Below, one piece after another: positions 1 through 5,553 of a DNA stretch of 5,553 bases. Source of the DNA: a bacterium (lineage in GTDB: Bacteria; ARS69); assembly GCA_025774865.1 (NCBI GenBank), contig JALGZO010000589.1, positions 1 through 5,553 of the forward strand, written 5' to 3'. Position numbers and translations under genes: made by a program. Under the pieces are notes generated by a model that was not told the DNA's origin, made no database searches, and saw only the letters and a list, made by a program, of their open reading frames with translations. Position 1 is the stretch's first letter; the number at the start of each line of letters is the position of its first letter.

Positions 1-1
1 C

Positions 2-79
2 ATGAGGAATCTTCCCGGGGCGACCGGTGCGGAAGTTGCCGTCGCCCCGCCAGAAGAACTGTGCGTGCAACATGTGCCC
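2..79 (-). other. Open continuation of the leftmost gene beyond its TGA
   Basis: After the TGA at 80-82 the same minus-strand frame reads GHMLHAQFFWRGDGNF and onward through 26 codons to the window edge without another stop. By my count 18 of the last 23 codons end in G or C, as expected for coding sequence here. It could be the rest of the same gene after a nonsense mutation or base error (TGG to TGA, for example), a readthrough product, or the start of a second gene at the ATG at 71-73. That ATG is preceded by GAGGG with only about 3-4 nt of spacing. The sequence to the left, outside this window, would decide. Confidence 0.4.
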
Positions 80-376
80 TCACTGGTTCGGGTTCTTCAA
101 TCCAGCCGGATCGACGAGCGAGATCCGACCCGAGAGGACGGACCCGAGTCGCGCGAGAAACTGCTCCAACACGTTCCCTCCGGCCTTGACCGCGTTCGGC
201 TGCGCCCCGTCGGGAACGCCCGGCCGTTCGCACTGGCAGAAGGGGAAGTAGTCCGGGGAGCCGGGCGGATCCGCCTCGTCAGCGAGTGCCGGCGCTCCCC
301 ATGCGAGAAGAGCAGCGGTCGCCAGGCCGGCGACCGCTGACCCGGTCGACAATCTCCGGGGGGTTCTCCGTTTCAT
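80..376 (-). CDS. Exported hypothetical protein, 98 codons, probably interrupted by an in-frame TGA
   Basis: I do not recognise the family. The N-terminus is a textbook Sec signal peptide: a basic n-region (MKRRTPRR), a hydrophobic core at residues 12-27 and an APALA motif predicting cleavage after Ala32. The mature part begins DEADPPG and contains a Cys-X-Cys pair (FCQCE, Cys47 and Cys49). The start is well supported: AAGGGAGGG lies upstream with GGAGG 8 nt before the ATG at 374-376. The frame ends at a TGA (80-82), giving a mature product of only about 66 residues. The same frame then stays open for 26 more codons to the window edge with GC-rich third positions, so this may be the first part of a longer protein. 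It follows the propeller gene on the same strand after 315 bp and appears to have its own promoter. The signal peptide is secure; product length and function are not. Confidence 0.6.
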   Translation of the reverse strand: MKRRTPRRLSTGSAVAGLATAALLAWGAPALADEADPPGSPDYFPFCQCERPGVPDGAQPNAVKAGGNVLEQFLARLGSVLSGRISLVDPAGLKNPNQ

Positions 377-383
377 TTGACGG

Positions 384-390
384 CCCTCCC
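384..390 (-). promoter_or_regulatory. Shine-Dalgarno site of the leftmost gene
   Basis: On the minus strand GGGAGGG, preceded by AA, sits with its GGAGG core 8 nt before the ATG at 374-376. This fixes the start of the signal-peptide protein. Confidence 0.75.
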
Positions 391-434
391 TTCTGGGCCA
401 TTCGTCTGCGTGTTTCGGACACTTCGGACCTCAG

Positions 435-450
435 CCCGGCCGCGGCCGGG
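435..450. promoter_or_regulatory. Perfect 16-bp palindrome in the leader of the leftmost gene
   Basis: CCCGGCCGCGGCCGGG is its own reverse complement over all 16 bases. It lies between the candidate -10 box (466-471) and the ATG at 376, so it would sit close to the transcription start or in the 5' leader of the signal-peptide gene. It could be an operator-like dyad or an RNA hairpin. Its pure G/C composition means chance in a high-GC genome cannot be excluded. A 7-bp direct repeat, TTCGGAC (414-420 and 423-429, 9 bp apart), lies just downstream in the same leader. Confidence 0.35.
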
Positions 451-465
451 GGGCGGTGCCCGCGT

Positions 466-494
466 ATTGTAGTATCCAGAAGCGTGCCAGCGTC
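466..494 (-). promoter_or_regulatory. Candidate promoter for the leftmost gene
   Basis: On the minus strand TACAAT (466-471) matches the sigma-70 type -10 consensus TATAAT at five of six positions. It is the most AT-rich spot in the 315-bp gap. At a 17-bp spacing the -35 position holds GACGCT (489-494), a poor match to TTGACA. The neighbouring TGGCACG resembles the -24 half of a sigma-54 promoter, but the required -12 GC is absent, so I do not favour that reading. Initiation here would give a leader of about 80 nt. Confidence 0.3.
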
Positions 495-612
495 GGGGAC
501 GAGGAAGCCGACGAGAGCGCCCGCCGAGGGGCCGCCCAAGTCGATGACGTGGCACGAGTTCCCGCGCATCGAGCGTCCGTGCGCATTCGGATGCTGATTC
601 CCCGCAGAACCA

Positions 613-653
613 GGTGGCGGCCGGTCGCCGGCGAGTGACGTGGGGCCGCCACC
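613..653 (-). terminator. Long stem-loop downstream of the propeller gene
   Basis: Two perfectly complementary 10-base arms, GGTGGCGGCC (613-622) and GGCCGCCACC (644-653), flank a 21-base loop that itself contains the 10-bp palindrome TCGCCGGCGA (625-634). It lies 38 nt past the TAA stop of the propeller gene, where a transcript end would be expected. No T-tract follows on the minus strand, so it is not a canonical intrinsic terminator. It could be a Rho-associated 3'-end stabiliser or a U-independent terminator. Confidence 0.45.
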
Positions 654-691
654 CAACGGGACAGTCGACGTCAGATTGCCGAGGCCACGCG

Positions 692-3253
692 TTACCGCAG
701 CACGGTGACCTTGCGCGTCCGCGAGACTCCGTCGGCGACGAGCCGGACGAGGTAGACACCGTCCGCGACGAGGCGGCCGGAATCGTCGCGGCCGTCCCAC
801 TGGAGGGTCCGCTCGCCTGCGGCGAGCGGCTCGTCGACCAGTCGGCGCACGAGTCGCCCGGTGACGTCGTAAATGCGCACCGACGCCTCCGCCGCCCGCG
901 GCAGCGAGAAGCGAATCGCGGCGCGGCCACCCGGGGCGGGATTCGGAGCCACCGGACGGAGCCGAACGGCGGAAACGGCCGCGACGACGTCTTCGACGCC
1001 CGTCGGCTGATCGAGTTCCAGCGTCCACATCGAGCGCCCGTAGGTCCCGGCCACGAGCGATCTCGTGGGGTCGTGAAGCTCGAGATCCGTGACCACGACG
1101 TTCGGGAGCCCCGTCCCGAGGGCGCTCCAGGGTCCGCCGACACCGGGCGAGGTGAACACGCCGAAGTCGGTCGCGACGTAGAGGCGCTGCGGACTCTGCG
1201 GATCGAGCACGATGTCGTTCACCGGCACCTCGGGGAGATTCGAGCTGATGTCGGTCCAGCTCGCCCCGAAGTTCGTGCTCCGAAAGACGTGGGGGAGGGG
1301 ATCGTCCCAGCGGAAGCCGGAGATCGTGACGTACGAGATCGTGGCGTCAGAAGGATCGACAGCCACCCGTGTGACCCAGCGCTCCGGCAGTGCGGCGTCC
1401 ACCTTCGTCCAGTTCGTACCGCCGTTCGTCGTGACCCAGACGTTGGAGTCGTCGGTACCCGCCCAGATGACGTCCGGGTCGGTCGCGGCCACCGCAATGG
1501 TGGTGATCGTCGCGTACGTGTTGTTGCCGCCGCTCGGTCCGTCCGTGAGATCGGGGGAAATCGCGGACCAGAATGCCGCCCGGTTCGTGCTCCGGTACAC
1601 CCACTGCGTGCCCGTGTAGAGCGTCGACGGATTGGAGGGGTCCATCATGACGGGCATCGACCAGTTCCGGCGACCCGACAGTCCGGACGTCGCGCCCATG
1701 AACGACGAGCCTCCGTTGGTCGAACGGTTCAGGTTGCCGTACTGCCACTCGGCGTAGACGTAGGCATTGTTCGTGGGATCGACCTGGCAGTAGAAACCGT
1801 CGCCGCCGAGGATGTTGTGCCAGTCGTTGTCGCCGCCGGTGAGGGTCCGGTTCGTCCCGTTGTCCTGCGTACCGCCGTAGCGCCGGTCCGGGAACTGGTG
1901 GTCCACCTCCACCGTGTAGAACTGGGTGAGCGGAAGGTCGCCGAGCTTCGTCCAGGCGGTTCCGCCGTTGGTGGAACGGTACATGCCACCGTCGTTACCC
2001 TCGTAGATCGTGCCGTTCGGGGCGAAGGCCTGTCCGTGGTGGTCGACGTGCATGGAGCCGCTCGCGCCGTGCCAGCTCCCGCCGCCGTTCGTTGTGCGGA
2101 AAAAGTCGTATCCCAGGACGAACACGCGGTTCGGGTTCGTAGGATCGACGCGGATGTTGCCGAACCACCAGCCGTACGTCGCGTACACGCCGCCCATGTT
2201 GCCGTCGTTCGTCTGGGCCCAACTGTCACCGCCGTCGGTCGTCTTGAAGACGCCGGCGAAGGAGCCGGGGGAGGCGTCGGCGTAGATGGCGTACAGAGTG
2301 TTCGGGCTGGACGCCGCGATCGAGATCCCGATCCGACCGACAGAGGCTCCGCCCGGAAGTCCGTTCGTGAGCTCCGACCACGCGTCTCCGCCGTTCGTCG
2401 AGCGCCAGATCCCGCTGCCGTCACCACCGTAGTTCAGGTTGTCGGGCGCGCGGGTGCGTTCCCACATGGCGGCGTACACGAGGTTCGAGTCCGTGGGATG
2501 GACGACCAGGTCGACCGCACCGGTGGAGTCGTTGATCGCGTGAACCTGCTCCCAGGAGCTCCCCCCGTTCGTCGTGCGGTAGACGCCGCGTTCGGGATTC
2601 GTCGACCACATGGCGCCGAGCACCGCGACGAACACGCGGTCCGAGTTCGACGGGTCCACGACGACCCGGCCGATGTAGCGGCTGTCGGGGAGTCCCATGT
2701 TCGTCCAGGTCGCGCCGCCGTTCGTACTCCGGAAGACGCCGGTGCCGCCGTAGGTGACGCTACCACCGCCGCCGTTCGGCTCGCCGGTGCCGACCCAGAT
2801 CGTCTCCGGATCATTCGGATCGATCGCGACCGATCCGACCGAGAGGCTCGACTCGTCGTCGAACGTCGGGGTCCAGGTGGTGCCTCCGTTTGTCGTCTTG
2901 AGAATCCCGCCTTCGGCGCCGCCGACGTAGACGATGTTGGAGTCGGTCGGGTGACACGCGACGTCCGCGACTCGCCCCCCGATGTTGCGCGGTCCCACCG
3001 GATCCCAGGCCGGGCCGGAGCGTTGCTCCGCCGAGCGCAGCTCGGCCGCTCGCTCCCACGCCTCCAAACGAGCGGTCTGATTGATGTCGGGGTGGGGCCA
3101 CGCGCGCTGTCGGAGGAACCATTCGTTCGGGGTCTTGCCGGCCTCGCGCGGCGGCCGGGAATCGTCGCCGCCGAGGAGAAACGAGACGGCGATCAGGGAC
3201 AGCGCCCCCGCGGCGGAAACCACGGCGGCGCGAATCGACGGAATCCTGGGCAT
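692..3253 (-). CDS. Secreted Asp-box (BNR/sortilin-like) beta-propeller with C-terminal FlgD/Por-type sorting domain
   Basis: This is an 853-residue exported protein. A hydrophobic signal segment spans residues 8-28, after which comes a helical stretch, NEWFLRQRAWPHP (43-55). Residues 90-745 are propeller blades marked by Asp boxes ((S/T)-T-N-G-G-x-x-W) near 119, 175, 226, 284, 337, 386, 426, 510, 554, 608, 658 and 701. Those at 554 and 701 are degenerate. MHVDHHGQAF (401-410) and GGTQDNGT (460-467) resemble motifs of the VPS10/sortilin-type glycosyl-hydrolase-like family. Residues 755-853 form an Ig-like C-terminal domain (PVAPNP, IYDVTGRLVRRL, WDGRDDSGRLVADGVY) like FlgD-Ig and type IX secretion tails, ending in the short RKVTVLR. 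It is therefore probably cell-surface or secreted. Binding or glycosidase function is unknown, and no catalytic pair is assigned. GGAG lies 7 nt before the ATG. It starts 42 nt after the cupin-like gene and is probably cotranscribed with it. Confidence 0.9.
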   Translation of the reverse strand: MPRIPSIRAAVVSAAGALSLIAVSFLLGGDDSRPPREAGKTPNEWFLRQRAWPHPDINQTARLEAWERAAELRSAEQRSGPAWDPVGPRNIGGRVADVACHPTDSNIVYVGGAEGGILKTTNGGTTWTPTFDDESSLSVGSVAIDPNDPETIWVGTGEPNGGGGSVTYGGTGVFRSTNGGATWTNMGLPDSRYIGRVVVDPSNSDRVFVAVLGAMWSTNPERGVYRTTNGGSSWEQVHAINDSTGAVDLVVHPTDSNLVYAAMWERTRAPDNLNYGGDGSGIWRSTNGGDAWSELTNGLPGGASVGRIGISIAASSPNTLYAIYADASPGSFAGVFKTTDGGDSWAQTNDGNMGGVYATYGWWFGNIRVDPTNPNRVFVLGYDFFRTTNGGGSWHGASGSMHVDHHGQAFAPNGTIYEGNDGGMYRSTNGGTAWTKLGDLPLTQFYTVEVDHQFPDRRYGGTQDNGTNRTLTGGDNDWHNILGGDGFYCQVDPTNNAYVYAEWQYGNLNRSTNGGSSFMGATSGLSGRRNWSMPVMMDPSNPSTLYTGTQWVYRSTNRAAFWSAISPDLTDGPSGGNNTYATITTIAVAATDPDVIWAGTDDSNVWVTTNGGTNWTKVDAALPERWVTRVAVDPSDATISYVTISGFRWDDPLPHVFRSTNFGASWTDISSNLPEVPVNDIVLDPQSPQRLYVATDFGVFTSPGVGGPWSALGTGLPNVVVTDLELHDPTRSLVAGTYGRSMWTLELDQPTGVEDVVAAVSAVRLRPVAPNPAPGGRAAIRFSLPRAAEASVRIYDVTGRLVRRLVDEPLAAGERTLQWDGRDDSGRLVADGVYLVRLVADGVSRTRKVTVLR
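1127..2899 (-). repeat. Twelve-copy Asp-box repeat region inside the propeller gene
   Basis: The recurring protein motif leaves a visible DNA micro-repeat: variants of CCGCCGTTCGT (plus strand) recur every 120-250 bp because T-N-G-G is almost always encoded ACGAACGGCGG on the minus strand. Box spacing is mostly about 40-60 residues, one per blade. A wider gap of about 84 residues separates the boxes at 426 and 510, where a blade probably lacks its box. The number of boxes would fit either one large ten-or-more-bladed propeller, as in sortilin, or two stacked seven-bladed ones, as in GH74. The sequence alone does not choose between them. Confidence 0.8.
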
Positions 3254-3272
3254 CGTGTCACTCCGGCGACGA

Positions 3273-3285
3273 GGGAACTCTTCCC
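3273..3285. other. Small dyad in the gap between the cupin-like and propeller genes
   Basis: GGGAA-CTC-TTCCC is a perfect 5-bp inverted repeat with a 3-nt loop. It lies in the 42-bp gap (3254-3295) between the TGA of the cupin-like gene and the ATG of the propeller gene. It may form a weak intercistronic hairpin, but it is too short and lacks the T-run for a terminator, so cotranscription remains likely. Confidence 0.3.
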
Positions 3286-3295
3286 GGCCAGTCTA

Positions 3296-4378
3296 TCACC
3301 TGGCGCCGAAGATCCCGTAGGAATGTGCGAGGCTCGGCTGGATCCCCAGTCCGAAGACCGAGTGCCACGCGACGTCGTCCGGACCGTGAGAAGGGAGCAG
3401 GAGCACGTCGCCTGGCGCGAGGACGTAGCAATCGCCGGCCGCGACGAGGGCCTTCGTCAGGCGCCGGCTGCGGTTGAGCAGCCGCTCGAGCTCCGGGAAA
3501 TCGCCGCGATCGAGCGCCCGCATCGCCTTGGCGGGCGTGTCCCAGCGCCTTCCCGACGAGCTCCGCCCCGCGAGCCGCACCACCTCGCAGGCGAGCCGAC
3601 GCTTCGGCAGCGCCAGCCAGGCCGTACGTCCCGCGAGCTGGCCGAACACGACACCCCGCTGGCGCGTCTCGGCGTCATGATGAAAGACGGCGCCGCCGCC
3701 CGGAGCGTTGGAAAAGATGATGCGCTCCGAGAACCGTACCGGCCGACCGGCGAGCCTAGAACACGTGCGGCGCAACGTCCGGTGCGCCGTGATGAGACGG
3801 CACTCGGGGAACACCGCTTCGGCGAAGCGGTCGGCCGACACCGCCCGGGAGGCGTCGCGGCTCCAGTCGCCGAGCCGTTCCGACCCGAACGAGAACCGGA
3901 TCCGCAACGACGCGTCCCGGGGGTCGAGCGACACCCACGACAGTTTCGCCCAGAGGTCACGATGCGAGCGCCCGCCCGGTCCCCGCGCGTGCACGTGCAC
4001 CTTTTCGATTTCGCGCGGATCCCCCAGATCGACCGATGCCCCGGCCGCCTCGAAGCGCCGACACCCTTCGAGGCGTCGCCAGATCTCGTTCTCGAGCTCG
4101 AATCCGTCGCCGCGGCGAGTCCGATCGAGCATCGACAGCGTGCGCCGAATCGCGTTCCTCGCACCGGGATCGGCCAGGCGAAGAAGGCGCGGGCCGAAGA
4201 TCGGCTCCGCCGCCGCCCAGAGCTCGACCATGTGGCCGGCGTCCGGAAGGCGGGGCGCCGGTCCCGAACCACGCGACAGGAACCCGTGGTGAACGCCGCG
4301 ACGCACGAGCGGCCACGCGTTGGATCGGGCGCGCGCGCCGGGCGCACGCGGTGTCCAAATCCAGGGAGACGACGTCAT
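3296..4378 (-). CDS. Cupin/JmjC-like protein with HxD...H motif, putative Fe(II)/2-oxoglutarate oxygenase
   Basis: This 360-residue, Arg-rich protein has no signal peptide or membrane segment, so it is presumably cytoplasmic. The C-terminal third resembles cupin_8/JmjC domains. FHHDAE places H233-x-D235 as candidate iron ligands. It is followed by FGQLAGRTAWLALP (245-258), matching the usual 'xQxxGRKxWxLxP' strand. The distal strand APGDVLLLP (321-329) precedes W338-H339, the likely third ligand. These proteins typically hydroxylate proteins or small molecules. Here the substrate is unknown and enzyme activity is inferred. The N-terminal two thirds (about 1-215) match nothing I recognise. The ATG at 4376-4378 is the first possible start, since an in-frame TAG lies three codons upstream. 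It has no clear Shine-Dalgarno site, so a later start (GTG at codon 25, ATG at codon 50) is possible. The gene is divergent from the SGNH hydrolase and just upstream of the propeller gene. Confidence 0.55.
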   Translation of the reverse strand: MTSSPWIWTPRAPGARARSNAWPLVRRGVHHGFLSRGSGPAPRLPDAGHMVELWAAAEPIFGPRLLRLADPGARNAIRRTLSMLDRTRRGDGFELENEIWRRLEGCRRFEAAGASVDLGDPREIEKVHVHARGPGGRSHRDLWAKLSWVSLDPRDASLRIRFSFGSERLGDWSRDASRAVSADRFAEAVFPECRLITAHRTLRRTCSRLAGRPVRFSERIIFSNAPGGGAVFHHDAETRQRGVVFGQLAGRTAWLALPKRRLACEVVRLAGRSSSGRRWDTPAKAMRALDRGDFPELERLLNRSRRLTKALVAAGDCYVLAPGDVLLLPSHGPDDVAWHSVFGLGIQPSLAHSYGIFGAR

Positions 4379-4476
4379 TCGCGCAGGCTACCGGAGCCGG
4401 GGATCCCAGAAAACCCTTCTCCGCCGGCCGACCCGAGTGCGAGACTCGGCGACCCGCCGCCGAAGGAGGATCGAGC
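4379..4476. promoter_or_regulatory. Divergent intergenic region with dyad at 4433-4449
   Basis: This 98-bp spacer must hold the start signals for the leftward cupin-like gene and the rightward SGNH hydrolase, unless those signals lie inside the genes. It contains CCGAGT-GCGAG-ACTCGG (4433-4449), a perfect 6-bp inverted repeat centred about 20 bp before the AAGGAGG site. It could be an operator or a leader hairpin. No convincing -10/-35 pair is visible on either strand. The only AT-richer spot is around 4408-4420. Confidence 0.3.
4463..4469 (+). promoter_or_regulatory. Perfect Shine-Dalgarno site that decides the SGNH hydrolase start
   Basis: AAGGAGG is a full match to the anti-Shine-Dalgarno sequence. 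Seven nucleotides later comes ATC (4477-4479), in frame with the hydrolase. No ATG, GTG or TTG lies at the expected distance in that frame, so the site points to ATC as the initiation codon, or to an ATG misread or mutated to ATC. Confidence 0.7.
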
Positions 4477-5553
4477 ATCTCCACGCCGCCGGCCGATCGC
4501 GGTCGCTTCCGGATTCAGAGCCTCCTCGTCGTCCTCGTCTCCCTTCTGTTCGCCCTCGTTCTCGCGGAAGGGGTGCTTCGCCTCCTCGGCCAGACGCCGT
4601 ACGCCGTCAATCCCGAGCGAGCGAAGTTCTGGCTGCACGACGAGACGCTCGGGTGGCGCCATCGTCCGAACCAGTCCGGTGCCTTCGCCAAGTCTCCGTT
4701 CGAGATCCAGGTCGACATCAATTCCGGGGGACTCCGGGACCGGGAGTATCCCCACGAGAAGCCCGCCGGCCGGCAACGTATCGTCGTGCTCGGCGACTCG
4801 TACACGTGGGGCTTCGGCGTCGAGCAGCCGGACATCTTCACCGAGCTCCTGGAGGAGTCCCGCCCCGGCGTCGACGTGATCAACGCCGGCGTGTCCGGGT
4901 ACGCCACCGATCAGCAACTGCTGTGGTTCCGGTCCGAGGGAGTGCGCTACTCGCCCGACCTCGTTCTCCTCGTCTTCACCGGCAATGACGAGCACGACAA
5001 CGCCCAGCACCTCGTCTACGGGATCTACCACAAGCCGAAGTTCGTCTTGCGCGACGGCGAGCTGACGCTGACGAACGTTCCGGTGCCGCGCGTGTCGTGG
5101 CTGCGTCGTGCCGTCCACTGGCTCGGGCAGCGCACGGCGCTCTTCGGTCTCGTGGGACGAGCTCGGTACACCGTGATCGCGGCGGTCCGAAATCGCATCC
5201 GACAGGGAGGCGGCGGCGAGGAGGCGCCCGCGGCGGCGCCGCGCCCGCCCGAGGAGCGGTTCGCCGTGACGCTCGCGATCCTCGAGGAGATGAAACGAAC
5301 CGCGCAAGCCGCCGGCGCGCGCTTCGCGATCTTCATTCACGGCCACGGCTGGGTCGCCGGGTACCACGGCAAATACTGGGAGATGGTGGAGACCTTGAAG
5401 CGGTTCGGCTACGCGCCGCTCGTCTTCGAGGAGAGCGCCGAGTATGACCAGAAGGAGCTCATGATTCCGAAGGACGGCCACTGGAACGAGAAGGGGCACG
5501 GAGTCGTCGCGCGGGAGCTCTCGAAGATGATCGACGAGCGTGGCCTACTGGAT
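4477..5553 (+). CDS. Membrane-anchored SGNH/GDSL hydrolase, 3' end beyond the window
   Basis: At least 359 residues, open to the window edge. From an ATC start the protein reads STPPADRGRFR and then a single transmembrane anchor (about residues 13-30), leaving the catalytic domain outside the cytoplasm. All SGNH blocks are present: block I VVLGDSYTWG with nucleophile Ser108, block II NAGVSGY with Gly138, block III FTGNDEHDN with Asn170, and block V DGHWNEKGH with Asp333 and His335. The D-x-H-W form of block V resembles AlgX/AlgJ-type O-acetyltransferases more than classical D-x-x-H-P lipases, so acyl transfer to or removal from a surface glycan is plausible but inferred. A low-complexity linker, GGGGEEAPAAAPRPPEE (244-260), splits the domain. 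An upstream in-frame GTG (4351) would add 42 non-hydrophobic residues ahead of the anchor and overlap the divergent gene. The next in-frame GTG, about 100 nt downstream, would remove the anchor. ATC with its AAGGAGG is therefore preferred. Confidence 0.85.
   Translation, partial: MSTPPADRGRFRIQSLLVVLVSLLFALVLAEGVLRLLGQTPYAVNPERAKFWLHDETLGWRHRPNQSGAFAKSPFEIQVDINSGGLRDREYPHEKPAGRQRIVVLGDSYTWGFGVEQPDIFTELLEESRPGVDVINAGVSGYATDQQLLWFRSEGVRYSPDLVLLVFTGNDEHDNAQHLVYGIYHKPKFVLRDGELTLTNVPVPRVSWLRRAVHWLGQRTALFGLVGRARYTVIAAVRNRIRQGGGGEEAPAAAPRPPEERFAVTLAILEEMKRTAQAAGARFAIFIHGHGWVAGYHGKYWEMVETLKRFGYAPLVFEESAEYDQKELMIPKDGHWNEKGHGVVARELSKMIDERGLLD

Noticed and set aside
35-82. Selenocysteine insertion at the TGA at 80-82
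   Set aside because: No neighbouring Cys or known selenoprotein motif is present. The downstream hairpin has a small UUCUU apical loop without the G typical of bacterial SECIS elements. It is kept only as a testable alternative.
472-490. Sigma-54 promoter suggested by TGGCACG on the minus strand
   Set aside because: The -24 half matches, but the -12 element reads TGGAT where TTGCA/T is required, so the essential GC is missing.
470-569. A stretch with GC-rich third positions on the minus strand (ATG at 567-569) in the 315-bp gap, possibly a small gene
   Set aside because: It has no Shine-Dalgarno site, the coding-like bias fades at the TACAAT box, and the frame runs on into the leader and body of the signal-peptide gene. 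A remnant is possible but not supportable.
4351-4476. Upstream GTG (4351) as the hydrolase start
   Set aside because: It would put 42 polar residues before the membrane anchor, overlap the divergent gene by 28 bp, and ignore the perfect AAGGAGG placed 7 nt before the ATC.
614-4879. A 1421-codon uninterrupted open frame on the plus strand, opposite the propeller and cupin-like genes
   Set aside because: Its codons line up exactly, codon on codon, with both minus-strand genes. In that phase a stop appears only opposite TTA, CTA or TCA, which a high-GC genome avoids, so neither gene contains any. The translation is a run of Arg, Val, Gly and Asp without domains, whereas the minus-strand products have clear motifs.
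4320-4988. A 222-codon plus-strand frame starting with ATG across the divergent region
   Set aside because: It overlaps the hydrolase in another frame, is extremely Arg-rich with no motif, and has no ribosome-binding site.
4375-5499. A 374-codon open frame on the minus strand opposite the SGNH hydrolase
   Set aside because: It is the same codon-on-codon shadow effect. The plus-strand frame carries all four SGNH blocks and a perfect ribosome-binding site.

Overview
The window is a high-GC bacterial chromosomal segment with four protein-coding genes. Three lie on the minus strand (a signal-peptide protein, a large secreted beta-propeller and a cupin-like protein). One lies on the plus strand (an SGNH hydrolase that runs off the right edge). 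The large propeller protein carries the C-terminal domain with 'YDVTGRLVRRL' and 'WDGRDDSGRLVADGVY' motifs that is typical of FlgD-Ig-like or Por-type sorting domains in the FCB superphylum. Together with the high GC content this suggests a lineage such as Candidatus Eisenbacteria or a relative. That assignment is inferred from protein style and was not tested by phylogeny.

Layout from right to left: the SGNH/GDSL hydrolase reads rightward from about 4477 to the window end. It is divergent from a 360-codon cupin/JmjC-like gene (3296-4378, minus), across a 98-bp spacer that holds a perfect 6-bp dyad. The cupin-like gene is followed after 42 bp by the 853-residue Asp-box (BNR) propeller gene (692-3253, minus), so the two probably share a transcript. 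Next come 38 nt of trailer, a GC-rich stem-loop (613-653) and a candidate promoter (about 466-494). The third minus-strand gene (ATG at 376) encodes a signal peptide and about 66 further residues before an in-frame TGA at 80-82. The same frame stays open beyond the TGA to the window edge.

No complete, clearly new multi-gene system is visible. Two gene-structure oddities deserve attention. The SGNH hydrolase has a perfect AAGGAGG ribosome-binding site placed 7 nt before an in-frame ATC and has no usable ATG. The leftmost gene has a TGA inside what still looks like coding sequence. Both could be real biology (a non-AUG start, recoding or pseudogenisation) or single-base sequence errors. No tRNA, rRNA, CRISPR array, insertion sequence or integration signature was seen.
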